Notes under the pieces: model-generated
Databases searched by the model: none
What the model was told of the DNA's origin: nothing
What the model saw: the letters and a program-made list of their open reading frames with translations, nothing else
Shown here: positions 33,640 to 45,589 of the stretch, one piece after another
Numbering within the stretch: position 1 is the stretch's first letter
How the letters are laid out: every line of letters starts with the position of its first letter
Position numbers and translations under genes: made by a program
Assembly: GCA_022478985.1 (NCBI GenBank)
Contig: JAKSZP010014879.1
Span: 1-64,000, forward strand
Length of the DNA: 64,000 nt
Direction of reading: 5' to 3'
DNA from: Massospora cicadina
Taxonomy: Eukaryota; Entomophthoromycota; Entomophthoromycetes; Entomophthorales; Entomophthoraceae

Positions 33640-34318
33640 TGGTCTTGGTGTTTTCCATCACTTCTCAAAGTGCACCTTGGATTTCTTGGGGCTCTTTCCT
33701 GATTTCTCCATCAACCATTCTCTGAAACATCTCATCAGCCTGTTGGTTTACCACTTGGACTATTGATAACCCTGATAGCAGTCCGCATTTCAATGAGAAG
33801 CTCCTGCTTGGTGGACTATCTCAAAGTTGTAATCTTGAAGCTTCAGTGACCATTGGATCAGACGTCCTTCCAGTTCTTTCAGGTTATGCAGTAAACGCAG
33901 GGAGGAGTGGTCTGTCACCACTTTAAAGTGAATATCATGAATATACTCGCAAAACTGCTTATAGGCGTAAATTACCATAAGGCATTCAACATCAGTAATG
34001 GTGCAATTCCGTTCTGCTGCTGATAGCATCCAGCTCACATAAGCTACCAGATGCTCATCCCCAAATTCATCCACTTGACTGAGGATGGCACCAATTGCCA
34101 CTAATGAAGCACCAGTCTGTATTATAAAGACCCAAATTTAATTTGGATATTTCAAATTAGAGAATTTATAAATACTAATCTTTCACTAAAAACATTCTGG
34201 TCCTCTTCATTCCATATGGATCCTTTCTTTAGATCCTTCACCAAATTGAAAGAGGTGCTTGGCGATTCTTGCAAAATCCCATATAAATATTTGGTAGTAT
34301 CTGACCATTCTAAGGAAC
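33640..34318 (-). pseudogene. Gypsy B3 RNase H
   Basis: The frame at 33790-34101 shows VAIGAILSQVDEFGDEHLVA, then ECLMVIYAYKQF, FKVVTDHSSLRLLHNLKELE and YNFEIVHQAGASH. This is a near-complete Gypsy RNase H with the TDHSSL block. Upstream, 34170-34310 is the RT-RNase H connection (EWSDTTKYLYG, NLVKDLKKGSIWNEEDQ) running up to the point where element F inserted. Confidence 0.8.
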
Positions 34319-34323
34319 ACTTG

Positions 34324-34948
34324 TGTAGCGAACGAGTTTGCACCAATATCCCACAAGAAAATCTGACAGTAAGAGCCATATTACTGACTCCACTAGGGAC
34401 CAACCTGCTAGAGCCAATCCCCAAACTCGTCCACTGAGCTTCGCCATTGCCACATGTCCTCAGATTCCTGTCCACATGCTGTGGGAGGATACTGAGTGGC
34501 ACGCCAACGCCACACCATGCCAGCTATTGTAGCCCATGTCTTCCAATCTGATTATCTTATTTTAAAATAAAATACTCTTTTTGATTCCTCCAACAAATCT
34601 TTATGTGATTTTAGGATTTATCATAGAAAAATCAACTGGCTATTCAAGCCAGCCTATCCTCATATATATAGTGCTTATGCGAATGTAAAATAGTCTTTCC
34701 CACTATTCCAAGCTCTCCTGAAGCATCCAGAAAATCCATGGCAAGGATTTCATTCCCCATGGAGTCATCATCTGAAACGCTTGTAAGTCTGACATCATAT
34801 TGACTTGGATGTATTTTGGCTCAGACCGATGAATTTTCCTTGCTCCAATTCTTCTTTATTCAGGTTTCTTCTTATAAATCTCATATCCAGATCTAGTACC
34901 AACTGATCCATAGCAATGTACAGATCAGGTACCACCTGATCTGTTACA
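34324..34948 (-). repeat. 3' LTR of element F
   Basis: Plus-strand ends are TGTAGCGAACG and CTGTTACA; it matches 35884-36505. An AAAATAAAATACTC stretch lies mid-LTR, near 34565. Confidence 0.93.
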
Positions 34949-35059
34949 TCACCCCCCTGTGAAGATTGGAATCTCTGGGCCATCCCTGGGCAATGCGCGC
35001 CAACTTCTCCCGTTTGCCACATCATCTCCTCCCTCATATCACCTTTCCACTTCACTCAC

Positions 35060-35650
35060 ACACATGGACAGCCCTTCGCCCATCTCCCAAGCTCTGGACT
35101 AGGTGCTCTGCACTGATCTGCCTGTCACTTCTGGTGGGCTCTCACCTGTTCCAAATGGCCCCATAACTTCTCCTCAGTATCCATCTGGGCACATACCATC
35201 CCATCCAGCCCTCAATATGTTCCATCCACAGCTCCTTTGGATGCTCTTTGTGGATCCACCTGTTGCTTCTGGTGGGCCACCGCCCACTCCAAACTTCCCG
35301 TAACTCTCCCTTGGTATCCACCAGGGCACATGTCATCTCATCTGCCTCCTGGCACACTCTGTCCATGGCCCTTATGGACGCTCCTTTTGGATCCGCCTGT
35401 TGCTTTTTCTGGGCCTTCACTCACTCTGCACTTCCCCATAGATTTCTCTCGATATCCGCCATGGCTAATGCCATTTTGTTCGCCCCTGGTACAACTCATC
35501 CACAGCTCCTTCAGACGCCTTTTGGGTATCCGCCTGCTGCTCCTGATAGGCCACTGCCCGCGCTGTACTCCTCAGTTGATTTTCCTCAATATCTGCCATG
35601 GCCTGCGCCATTTCATCTGCCCCCCCAGTACACTTCACTCCCCGTTCCTC
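35060..35650. repeat. Tandem repeat, about 137-138 bp, four units, in element F
   Basis: The anchor CCTG (g/c)TGCTT-like sequence recurs at about 35121, 35259, 35396 and 35533. The period of about 138 bp equals 46 codons in the minus-strand protein frame. Confidence 0.75.
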
Positions 35651-35709
35651 CAGACACTTGAGCCAACCACATTGTCACTTCACTTGTGACGCCTCTTTTG
35701 GATCACCAT

Positions 35710-35858
35710 AGACCCATTCCTTCCCTTTCGAAACCTCCACCTCCTTCAATTCACAGTCAGTCCATTCCTCCCCTTCTGAAACATCTACCTCCTTTGACTC
35801 ACAACCAGACCATTCCTCCCCTTTCAGAACATCCACCTCATTCCACTCACGGCTGAAC
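35710..35858. repeat. Tandem repeat, 48 bp, three units, in element F
   Basis: CCATTCC recurs at 35714, 35762 and 35810, a period of exactly 48 bp or 16 codons. The minus strand reads through all three units without a stop. Confidence 0.85.
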
Positions 35859-35883
35859 CAAGAACAAGTTGAGTTGAGTCAAA

Positions 35884-36505
35884 TGTAACAAACTAGTTTA
35901 CATTAATATCCCACAAGGGATTTGGAAGTAAGAGCCACATTACTGACTCCACTAGGGACCAACCTGCTAGAGCTAATCCCTGAACCCATCCACCGAGTTT
36001 AGCCATTGCCACATGTCCTCAGATCCCTGTCCACACGCTGTAGGAAATATCAAGTGGCACGTCAACGCCACACCATGCCCGCTATTGGAGCCCATGTCTT
36101 CCAATTTGATTATCTTATTTTAAAATAAAATGCTCTTTTTGATTCCGCCAACAAATCTTTAATTGATTTTAGGATTTATCATAGAAGACTCAATTGGCTA
36201 ATCAAGCCAGTCTATCCTCAGATATATAGTGCTTTTGCAAATGTAAAATAGGCTTTCCCACTATACCAAGCTCTCCTGAAGCATCCAGCACATCTCAGGA
36301 AAAGATTTATTCTACATGGAATCATCGTCTGAAATGCTCATAAGTCTGACATCATATTGACTTAGATGCATTTTGGCTTCAGACCAATAATTTCCCTTGC
36401 TCCAATTCTTCTTTATTCAGTTTTCTTCTCACAAATCTCATATCCGGATCTAGTACCAACTGATCTATAGCAATGTACAGATCAGGTACCACCTGATCTG
36501 TTATA
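35884..36505 (-). repeat. 5' LTR of element F
   Basis: It starts TGTAACAAACTAG and ends CTGTTATA (mutated from TTACA). It is followed by ACTTG. No TGG primer-binding site is evident next to its inner edge. Confidence 0.93.
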
Positions 36506-36510
36506 ACTTG

Positions 36511-36899
36511 GATTTTTTGAACATTTCTTGGGATGGCCATCCATTCTATGGCTTCAATCTTCTGGGTTTGCAGCTACAGTCCACTGGAGTTGATGACTAA
36601 GACAAGATATTCCAACTCTTTTTAGAATAAGTGTCACTTCCTCATCTTAATCTTCAGATTAGACGTGGACAGTCTCTTAAAGACTTCTTTCCAAGTGGTT
36701 AAAATGGTAATTGAAGATTATACTGAACAAATCCTGTCATCAAAGTACACCAGGATGCAGGAAAACTTCAAGTCATTCAATATAGTGTCAGTAGCTCTTT
36801 ATATCTTTGCAGGCTCATTGCAAAGACCTTGGGCATCCAAGTAGGTTGGTATAGACCCAGCATTGTGATGATTGCACACTTATCCTGGTCTTCAGTTGG
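36511..36899 (-). pseudogene. Gypsy B3 reverse transcriptase, catalytic half
   Basis: From the GTTGG at 36895-36899 downward the minus strand reads TEDQDKCAIIT, then (after a frame change) CILVYFDD at 36736-36747 with an intact YFDD. EVFKRLSTSNLKIK and INSSGLQLQTQKIEAIEW follow, ending where element F begins. The N-terminal half is at 58674 and above. The two halves join in frame across the duplicated 5 bp, which shows that the intervening DNA is an insertion. Confidence 0.8.
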
Positions 36900-37169
36900 T
36901 GTAACTTTTGGGTAGTTTATTGCACAGGTTGGCTATAAACTTAATAAAAGCACTAGTTGTATGGAGACAACATGTAGGTTGAGTCTTAACAATAAGTGGC
37001 AACAAATCCACTCTGGTAACTATAACTTGAGAATAACAACTAAGGACTTTTATTCACTTCAATCTTCAATTTTTAAATTTTTAAATTTATTGCGGGGAAG
37101 GCCAACCATGGGACGGACACTTCCAAATATGACTCAGGAAAGACAAACTTAGTACCAGGGGAGGCACCC

Positions 37170-40100
37170 TCAGAGAAGCGATGCTATCTCTTGTTGCCAG
37201 CGGGAACGCCACTTATGGGGAGGGGAGGGAACGTGTGGAGGGGCCGTAGCCACTATTGAGCACGTGTGGAGGAAGGGGTCTGATTTGATGAACCATACTG
37301 GGAACCAGGAGGAGACCAGCTGTCGGCGACGCGGTGGGAGGTATCCAAACATCCACACTTGAAAGTGGTCCACCAAATGAGACCGGAATCTGTGGACAGC
37401 TTCTGGGAGGGTGGGGATGGAGCCAGCGATGGCATCTAAGACAATCGTGTGGATAGTCCACATGGCGATTACAACCACCAGAGCACGGAAGGAGGGTGGA
37501 AGGGGGAGGCCATTGATGAAGCAAACTTATCTCTTGACAGACTGAAGAGATGCGTTTGATCCTGGCCCAGCAGACGTTGAACTTCGCGCCATATCACTTT
37601 AGAGGTGGGGCACTTCTCCAGGCGGTGGAACAGAGTTCCATACTGGCCACACTCGACACAGGATGAGTGTAAAGCATTAAAGCGCTCAGCTGTATGATAC
37701 ACCCACCTCAGGCAGCGCCAAACATGGGAGCGGACTTGAGGCTGCAACAGAGGATGGTGTGCATGTTTCCAGATAGTCTTTTGGGTCTCAGTGGAATAAG
37801 GGATGTCCATCATGTCCAGGTAGTCCACCCTGGATAGGACATGGGGTTAAATGGGGATCACGCCATCATGGAAGGGTAGCCCCTGTACCTCTTGTGTGAA
37901 CTGAGGAGAGGGGCGGCCTCTTCGGGTTGTATGTCCACTAATACAAATTCTCCACTCTGCGCTTCGCATGGAGAGTAGGATTTGTTTGTAGTGGGTTTTA
38001 GTCCCGTGAGGACCTGTAGCCGATGTGTGTGATGCGAGGTATTTCATCAGGGAGTGGGGGTTTGATGGATTGTTGAGGCCCAAGGCTTGGGAGAAGTTGG
38101 AGCGGGCCGCGTGGGACCAGCGTTGGGATGGGAGTGTAGGAGTGGTGATGGCCGCGATCCAGGTGCCCAGGATCTTGGCAGCATGGGCTTTGAAGTCAAG
38201 CAGGCCCATGTCACCTTGATGATGAGGGCCAAACATGACCTCTAGCCGTACTGGTGGAGGGCGGCCTGACCAAAGCCATCCTTGCAGCAAAGCATACAGG
38301 GATTTGAAGAAGCTTGGGGAGAAGGGGATGGCGTGGGCTCCAAACCAGACTTTGGATAGGAGCATAGAGTTGGCAAGAACAACCCTGCCAGTGAGGGTAG
38401 TAGGGTGGGCTCTTAGAGAGGCGATTCACTTCGTCACGTTGTCCAGTATACGGCACTCCATTACTGCTGACGCATATCCGCCTGCCTCCATCCACACGCC
38501 CAGATGGCGCACCGGTCCTATGGTAGGACATGGCACAAAGGGGAGCACCAGTGGAGCGGTGTGTGTTGAGTTAGTAAGGCGTGGACGTGGGCGAGCAGAT
38601 GGGCCAGGTTGGGAACTAATTGCTGGGGCCCAGCAGTTCTGAAACTGACCAAGGAGGATGATTTCGGTTTTGGAGGCGTTCAGTGCCACGTTGCTTACCC
38701 GGGAATATTCCTGGATGAGGGCTTCAAGCGCGCATGCATCTTGTTATTAGACACCCCCACCACGCAATCATCTGCAAATGCCATCATCTTGACTGGGGTT
38801 TGGCCTGGCACATGGACCCCAGTGAGTTGGGCATTCACATTTCGCAGTAGTGGGTCAAGGCTGAAGTTGTATAAGAGTGGGCTGAGGGGGTCCCCTTGTC
38901 GCAAGCCCCTTTGAGGGTGGACTACTTTTATTAGGAAGCCTGGGCCACGCACTGCCATTGTTGCAGATTCTGTCATCAGCATCACCCAGCTGATGAAGTG
39001 AGGGGGCAGGCAGAATTGGTGGAGTCAGGCCCTTAGGTATTCCCAGTTTACTCTATTGTAGGCCTTTTGTTGGTCCAAGAATACCAGTGCCCCAGAGGCT
39101 GTGGACTGACATGCATTAGCCTCGGAGTGCACATTATCCCAAATTGACCTTCTGGGGATGAAACCAAATTGTTCTGGGGAGATGGTGACAGATGCTACAG
39201 TCCCTAAAAGGTTAGCCATGATTTTTGTTAAAATTTTGGTGTCTGTGTTTGTTAAAGAAATGGGGCGCCAGTTGGTTAAGTCAAGCTTATCCCCTTTCTC
39301 AAAGAGTGTGACAGTAAAGGCCTCATGTCCTCCTGGTAGGAGGCGCGTTTCCAACAGGCTTTGGTTAAGTGAGGCTAGCAGCAATGGGGATATATATTTG
39401 AAATATTTTTTGTAGAACTCATATGGAATGCCATCTGAGCCTGGGCATTTTCGGTTTGGCACACTGCGAATGGCTGTCCATAATTCATTTGGAGTAATTA
39501 GATTCATTATTTCTGGGTATCGGAAAATGGTGTGGATATGAGCTTGGTCAAGAAATTCCGCCATTTCGGCTGGCTGAATTGGTTCAGCTCGGTATAACTT
39601 GGAGTAATATTTTTGCATCTTGATTGCCACTTCAGCCAGTGTGTCCACAATAGAATTATCCGATCTTTGCACCTGTGTGCAGGCCATGCTCTGGCGTGGT
39701 GCAAAAAAAATTTTAAAGAAGTATGCGGTGCACTTGTCACCTTTAGTGATGCGTGTGGCCCTGTATTGGACACAAAACCGATGTTTATGTTGCCTTTCAA
39801 GTGCGTTGAGGTGGGCGGCTGCCTCCGCCCACTTCTGGCCCCATGCAGGGCTGTATCCTGTGGCTGGAATGTTGGACTCCAAGTGGGCCAATTCCACCAG
39901 AGTGCGCGAGATAACTGCTAATGTGGCTCGTGAGCATCTCAAGGAGAGATGGTGATAGTGGTGGATAGTGTCCTCTTTGAAAGTCGCCCATGTGGAAATG
40001 GGGTCCATGCAAAATGGCGCAACAAATGATTTTGCCAAAGTTGCCTCTTCCACCCACGTGGCAAATCCTGGCGACACGAGCTCAGGGGGGCAGATTTTGC

Positions 40101-40813
40101 ACCAATGTGGGGCCTTTGCAACTGTGACGGGTAAGTGGTAGGTTATTGAGACCAGTTGGTGGTCAGAGAATTCCATTTTCATTGTTTTGAAGTGGGAGAT
40201 ATGGGGTTGGAATTTCGCCAGCATTAGAATAAGGTCGATGCAGGTCATGGACCTTAATTGGCTGTTGTGGATGTGGGGACACGTCATGTTTTCAAGCAGT
40301 GGGGCATGTCACGGCAGTGCATCCATTAACCCAAGGGTGGCTTTTAGAACGCGTAGTTCTACGTGACCCTGTGGGGCGTGGGGTGAGGGAGGCCACTGGT
40401 CTGTTGGTGAGGTTAGCCAACAGTTCATGTCGCCAACTAGGAAAGAATCAGGGGGTAGCAGGAGGGATTTGACTGATGAGAAAAATTCTGACGCTCGTGT
40501 GCACCATTTGGGGCATAGATGTTGACGATTGCATGTGCAACGTCAGCCCACAAGAAGGTGATGATGTGCACTCAGCCATTTAGGAATGTTTCTGAGGATG
40601 TGAATTTGAAAAAATTATTTTTCTGAATTAGCACCCCACAGTGCTTCGACCAAAAGGATAGGGATGGGAGGAGCATTGTTTTCCAAGCTTCCTTGGAACC
40701 TCATGGACAGTGGGACTCCTGGATGGCCAGGATATTCACAGGTAAATTGTGCTGTAAAAACTCAGTTTCCTAGCCTGGGATGGGGAGGCCTTGAGTCTGG
40801 TGATATTCAACAT
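37170..40813 (-). pseudogene. LINE copy 2 ORF2, endonuclease and reverse transcriptase
   Basis: The ATG at 40813 starts MLNI as in copy 1. APE endonuclease runs from about 40813 to 40130 with several frame breaks, and MEFSDHQLVSITY keeps the SDH motif. The 420-codon stretch 40287-39025 holds the endonuclease end and RT start: CPGSDGIPYEFYKK, RPISLTNTD, IPRRSIWDN and FLDQQKAYNRVNW. GLRQGDPLSPLLYN and MAFADDCVVGVS (FADD) follow at 38780-38920. The finger CVECGQYGTLFHRLEKC lies at about 37600-37655. A stop near 39030 and frameshifts near 38690, 38370 and 37480 remain, so it is inactive. Confidence 0.92.
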
Positions 40814-40843
40814 CCCTAGAGTAAAGGTTTCCCCCATCACACC

Positions 40844-42077
40844 TTAGATGTGAGGGGGTAGGCCCCTGGGCCCACCAGCCTCTTCAAGGTCCCCACAGGC
40901 TTTCACAGCAGCATGGGTGTTAGCAGCAATGCTATCAGGGTTTTTGTTAATTTTTGTGGAAAGAGTCACATTGGCTTTGGCCTTCGCTTTTTGTTTTCCT
41001 GATGTTGGACAAATTTTTTGTGGTGCAGATGAGTTCAGTGCACCGTTGAGTGGGTCAAAAAAAATTTCAGTTGGGATAGGTCCCAAGTCAGTTTTGACCA
41101 GAGCTTGGGTGCAGCAATTGGGTGAGATTGAATCTCCCATTGGATCCTCAGATTGAGTGGCCTGCTTGGCATGGGCTTCCCAATCTGATTGGATGATGGA
41201 TTCCTGAGTTGCTTCCACCGCGAAGGTCTTCATGTCCTCCTGGCGTTGTGAGTGTGGTATGGTGGTGGTGGCCTTGGCCGCTTCCTTGGCTGCAGCCCTA
41301 TGGGCCTGCTTGGCCTTCTTCTGCTCCTGTGGGGAGATGGGCTTTACCAATAGGTAGCAGCCTTGTGCTCCCCACGGGAAAGCCTCCTTGGTGCTTGCAG
41401 TTGGTTTGTAGTGCACCTCTCCGCTGGCCATGGCCACTGAGGGGTGCTCTTGGAATGTGACGCCCTCCTTGATGGGGCATGCGTGCGCCTTATGGCCAAA
41501 CGCATCACAGTGGGTGCAAATGGGGGGCGCGCTGTCCACGGTTACCTGGAATGGGTGGGTGGTATGCCCTGCGATATCAATAAAAGTGAAGTGCGGGATC
41601 TGGGTTAGGTCCTTCATGATCTCCTCAGTTGGGGTCAGAACTGTGATGGCTTTGCCGGTGCACAGGTGTGGCATCAGCGTGAAGCATTGCATTTTGAAAG
41701 ATTGTATTTTGCCATATACGGCGAGACCATCTTTCAGGTGCTGCTCCAAAATGTCACGTTTTACCATAGTAGGCAAAAGTCAAACGTGAGGAAAATTTGG
41801 TTTGATTTTGTCCATCTGGTGCATTTGGTTTTGATGACCCGTTGCCCTTCAGGGAGGCAACCACTATGCGCACTGCTGCAGCCTCATCTGCTTCTATTTT
41901 GCTTTTGAAACCTAGGTCCAGCCAACTGCACGACATGGAGTGAGGTGCAACGTACACCGCGGTCAGGAAAATTTTGTGTACATCTTCAAAAAAATTTTCC
42001 CATAAGGCCATTTTTTGGATGTCCAGATACACGCGGACTCTGAATTCCACCGATGAAAGTGGCTGGGAGTGTGGCAT
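40844..42077 (-). pseudogene. LINE copy 2 ORF1, CCHC zinc-knuckle protein
   Basis: The main frame (41776-40844) is open for 310 codons. It reads ILEQHLKDGLAVYGKIQSF, then a complete knuckle C-x2-C-x4-H-x4-C (CTHCDAFGHKAHAC, about 41490-41530), a KKAKQAHRAAAKEAAK basic stretch and an acidic end. The N-terminus (MALWENFFEDVHKIF, LDLGFKSKIEADEAA) is in a second frame from 42077, and one frameshift near 41765 separates them. It ends about 30 bp before the ORF2 ATG. It is a LINE RNA-binding protein. Confidence 0.88.
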
Positions 42078-42313
42078 GTTGATGTACTGGTTGCATCGTG
42101 CTTGCCACGCGAGTATCTCCAGGGAAATTGTGACCGCCAGTTTTGAGATTTTTGTCTATTCCGCTGGATTCTCCAGGGCATTTTCGAACGTTGGAGGCCG
42201 CGGGCCTTCCGCCTGCTCCTCTTACCTTGCTTGCCCAACTGTTCCCTGACATGGGCGCAGACTAATATCCTCTGTGAGATTATCAAACTAGATTTAGTCT
42301 TGAATTGAATAGG

Positions 42314-42333
42314 TTGCAAAAGTGTTTGCAACG
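42314..42333 (-). other. 5'-terminal hairpin of LINE copy 2
   Basis: GTTGCAA (42314-42320) pairs with TTGCAAC (42327-42333), the same stem as in LINE copy 1 with a loop that differs in sequence. Confidence 0.55.
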
Positions 42334-42794
42334 AGAAAGAAAAGTTCAATCTTCAATTTTAAATTTATATTTTAATTATATATCAGTTGAATTGTTTTAT
42401 TAGAGAATGCTAGGGGATGCATAGGAAGAAGGAGGACAACTTTTCAGATGATTCTCTGAAAATCAACTGATTGGTCTCCTAAAACTTCAAACCCTTAGGA
42501 TTGACTTCTGATGATGGTGAATGCCTTTGTCTTAGTTAATCCTCAGCAGTGTAACTTTTAACATATTGGCAACCATCCCCTTGTGTTAGGAACCATACAC
42601 AGATGGGCTGAGTCCATGTTACCTGATCATGACTACTAGGTAACATCAAAACAAGCGTTAAAAAGCTTCAGTAATTTCATAAAAATGACCCTAATTGTTC
42701 AGCTCCTCAGCTTGAACAATTTAATATGGCAATCCAACTATTGGCAATCAAGCCCTCATTGAATTGCCTAATAAACATTATCAGCAATGACCCC

Positions 42795-43355
42795 TGTCAT
42801 GATTCTGATATGACTAGACAACAACTCTAAGTTGGTATGGCAAAATGGGCAGAATCTTCTGAGCCTGAGTATGAGTTACAATTTTGGAGCGCCTTGAGAA
42901 GAGGCAATATTAAATTAGAATGGATGGTTATTGGATCAATTCCATATGAGGCAATTAGGAGATATTGATGTTCAAAGAATATTGGTAAATTGCCTCAAAT
43001 TAGGCGATCTTGGATTTTTTGAATGAAGAATTGCCAGAACTAATGAGATACAGCGAACTGAATTACTAAGCTGACGAAATGGTATCATCCAAAGTTGCTG
43101 AGATATAGGCGAGATGATATGATTGATAGAGTTGGTTGTTAATATTTTAAAGTGAGTGAAACAGCGAGGGTCCGCTTTATTAATTATAATAATTAAAAGA
43201 GTTTTGTGGGAGCAAGTGCTCCATATCTATTAAAATAGGTTATTCTGTTGTTTTGAGGATTACAATCATCATATCATTGTACATATTGCTTAGTGGGCTG
43301 AACCCTGTGCTAAAATCCTTAAGAGTATCTCCAGAATACCGCCAAATTTATAACA
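42795..43355 (+). repeat. 5' LTR of Gypsy C
   Basis: It begins TGTCATGATTCTGATATGAC and ends TTTATAACA. It matches 57834-58393 throughout and is followed by a primer-binding site. Confidence 0.93.
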
Positions 43356-43356
43356 G

Positions 43357-43373
43357 TGGTGATCACTACAGGG
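43357..43373 (+). other. Primer-binding site of Gypsy C
   Basis: TGGTGATCACTACAGGG begins one base after the 5' LTR. It would pair with a tRNA 3' end in ...CACCA. B2 and B3 have nearly the same site. The tRNA is not identified. Confidence 0.75.
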
Positions 43374-43479
43374 GGCCCATTCATCAATCACAAAAAATGT
43401 TAAAAATTCCTCAATCGCTGGCTATGTCATATCAGGCTTACTTTGGCAAGGAATCCTTGTGACATGCTGCAACCATTGA

Positions 43480-44650
43480 ATATGCAGAACTCAAGCTTGG
43501 TCTGGACGCTGTGCTTAAATAAAAGAAGGAATTTTTGCAGGAGGTTTGTATTGATAAGCTGCCTCCATTTGAGCATGACGAGAACATCCATGGATTCTTT
43601 AAGCGATTTGAGTTTTCATTAGAAGGAGCTTCAGATCAGCATAAATCTAAATTATTAATATCCACCTTAGATGTAGGAAGCGCCGATCAAGTTACTTGTT
43701 ATCTTATAACATTTACAAACCTATCAAGAAGTTAAGTAAACTGTGCTGTGGTTATTTAGAGGAACTTCAAAGATGGAGCAGCAGAAGGCTGAGTTCTTAA
43801 CCATCAGGTTTCAGCCAGATGAGACCATCACCACGTTTGTCATCAATTTATGGCGAAAGCCCATGTGTTAATTGGAGCAGGGACTTTAACAAAATCTGAC
43901 ATATACATAGCATTGACCTCCGCTGTGAAACCATAACATGAGCTTTTCAATACCATGGCTCCATATTTAGAGGATGATGTACCCTTGATTAAATTTGTTC
44001 AAAATTTATGCCATCTATACACTACCTTCCCTCCACCCAATATAGAGTGTAAACCTATCGCCTCTGCTGCCAGACTTTCTTATTTGAGAAAATTATCCCT
44101 CCCTGTTCAGTATCTGTTTAGTAACCCCCGGCCTTATTATCAATACACGCCTCACTCCCAACTGAGTTGCCATCAGCAGTTCAACTATTGGGTGGGGCCT
44201 GTTTACACCGCCAAGCCCTAGTCCAACTTTTTGGGCAGCCCATTTTACAAAAATCAAGGAAGCAGGTCTTATGGGGGCAATTGTTTTTTGTGCAGTCACT
44301 CTGGGCACCTTTCCAGAAGTTGCCTCAATCATCAGGTCCATTACCTACCGCAGGAGCAGTACAATCAGGGAAAAGTCAGAGCGGAGTAGAGATGGGACTC
44401 TCTACCTCCCCTATTCTGACTCAAAACATCCTACCTGAACCAATCCCCATACATTCAGCGGAAGTTCCTCAGTATGATGATGCCTTCCTATATCAGCAGC
44501 CAGTGTGTGGGGTGAATGTGTTGACACAAGAGCAATTCAAGAACATGGCGGAAGAAGGCCCCCAGGAGCAACCAAAACCTTATGCTTTTCAAATGTTTGA
44601 CCAACTTTCTACAGATGAACCAGATCCATTTTCTGATGCGCTATTTTAAA
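43480..44650 (+). pseudogene. Gypsy C gag
   Basis: Capsid-like segments are readable in two or three frames: LPPFEHDENIHGFFKRFEF at 43550-43610, then YLEDDVPLIKFVQNLCHLY at about 43960-44020. A CCHC zinc knuckle, CFLCSHSGHLSRSC, lies at 44282-44329, with C-x2-C-x4-H-x4-C complete. A 160-codon open stretch (44167-44649) overlaps it in another frame and may include the gag-protease linker. Frameshifts near 43740 and 43860 break the gene. Confidence 0.8.
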
Positions 44651-44744
44651 AAGGGTAAACGCTGCCCTCCCTGTGGACGTTATTGTTAAAGAACACCCTA
44701 AAGTTGGGGAGGGTATTATGAGCTTACTTGGGAAATGAGATCCG

Positions 44745-45210
44745 TTGAATGTTCACGTTTTAAACAATCAGAATGCATCTTACTCTGAGTGTACTAACTG
44801 TGACATTGTTGTAGCAAAAACCCAAGTCCACACTATATTTGATATGGGTGCCCCAATCAATATAGTGTCCACAAAGTTGGTGGCGAAGTTGGCATTAAAG
44901 CCTAATGTGGAACATCATATGGTGTATGGGACTGCAGATGCAGAAATCACAGTTCTGAAGGAGCATACAGCTTGCTACCCTGCAGTTTGGGTAAATTATC
45001 ATTGTAGCCCAAGCCATAGTGCTACCAAACAATAACTATGACCTGTTAATCGATTTCGCTTTTATGCGCCACTTTGGGGATGTTGTTGATTTGACAGCGG
45101 AGACCATTAAAATTCTGGGGCAGAAGATCCCAATCTACTTCAAATCCAGTGGAATGCCGAAGGATCTGGTGCACATGGTCACATTAACCTTCCATATGGT
45201 GATGGGGTGA
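44745..45210 (+). pseudogene. Gypsy C aspartic protease
   Basis: HTIFDMGAPINIVSTKLVAK holds the active-site loop; D-S/T-G has become D-M-G. The flap and C-terminal part (PNNNYDLLIDFAFMRHFGD) follow in another frame from 45019, in the usual order of Ty3-type proteases. The altered loop and the frameshift make it inactive. Confidence 0.8.
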
Positions 45211-45589
45211 TTCCAGTCCATTACCACCTACTAAATAGCAAGGCCCAGGCCCTTCCCCATCAAATTTATGAATATCAAGGGTTACCGCTTAGAGCAGCTG
45301 GAACTATAATCCCCTCTGGACACCAAGTAATCATAAACACTTAGTTGGAGTTGGAAGTGCCAGCTGGGCTATATGAGTTGATTATTAGGCCATATCAGCA
45401 ATTGCAGCTTGAGCCCCCACGTGGCCTCAGGCATTATACGTCCAGGGCATGAGGAGATCAAGGTCTTGGTAAAAAGTTTCAGAATGGACTAATTCTAATC
45501 CGCTGACTCTAAATAATGGCGCATTTACATTTTATCACAGTTGAGGAGGTCCTCCAGGATCACGAGTTCAGTTTGCTGGATGAATTTGG

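Larger units (their letters stand above)
34949..35883 (-). pseudogene. Repetitive protein encoded by element F
   Basis: On the minus strand the interior is coding-like and made of two kinds of repeat. First come three 16-residue acidic units (REWNEVDVLKGE, CESKEVDVSEGE, CELKEVEVSKGK) at about 35855-35710. Then come about four 46-residue units at roughly 35650-35060, with ADEM-x-x-A-x-x-D-x-x-x-x-L near one end and QQAD-P/T-K-x-AS near the other. The frame shifts between units, so it is decayed. Charge and spacing suggest a coiled-coil or structural protein, perhaps a gag substitute, but I cannot name a family. Confidence 0.55.
34324..36505 (-). mobile_element. Small non-autonomous LTR element F
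   Basis: Direct repeats of 625 bp (34324-34948) and 622 bp (35884-36505) are flanked by a perfect 5-bp target duplication, ACTTG (34319-34323 and 36506-36510). The interior is only 935 bp, and no protease, RT or integrase is present. A purine tract, GGGGGGTGA on the minus strand at 34949-34957, abuts the 3' LTR and gives the orientation. It must use enzymes from another element. It inserted between RT and RNase H of B3. Confidence 0.93.
37074..42345 (-). mobile_element. LINE copy 2, full length
   Basis: TTCAATCTTCAATTTT flanks it at 37058-37073 and 42346-42361, a perfect 16-bp target duplication. Both ends match LINE copy 1: the 5' end CTTTTCTTTCTCGTTGCAA and the 3' end TTCCCCGCAATAAATTT. 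It is the better preserved of the two full-length copies and sits in the solo LTR. Confidence 0.95.

Noticed and set aside
35237..35689. Plus-strand proline- and serine-rich open frame of 150 codons in element F.
   Set aside because: The purine tract and LTR order show that the element runs on the minus strand, and the tandem units read as acidic repeats there. The plus frame is a shadow of those repeats.
37213..37524. Overlapping alternative frames in the 3' part of LINE ORF2 (also 13735-14279).
   Set aside because: They are GC-rich shadow frames of ORF2. The frame with the finger and downstream blocks is shared between copies.
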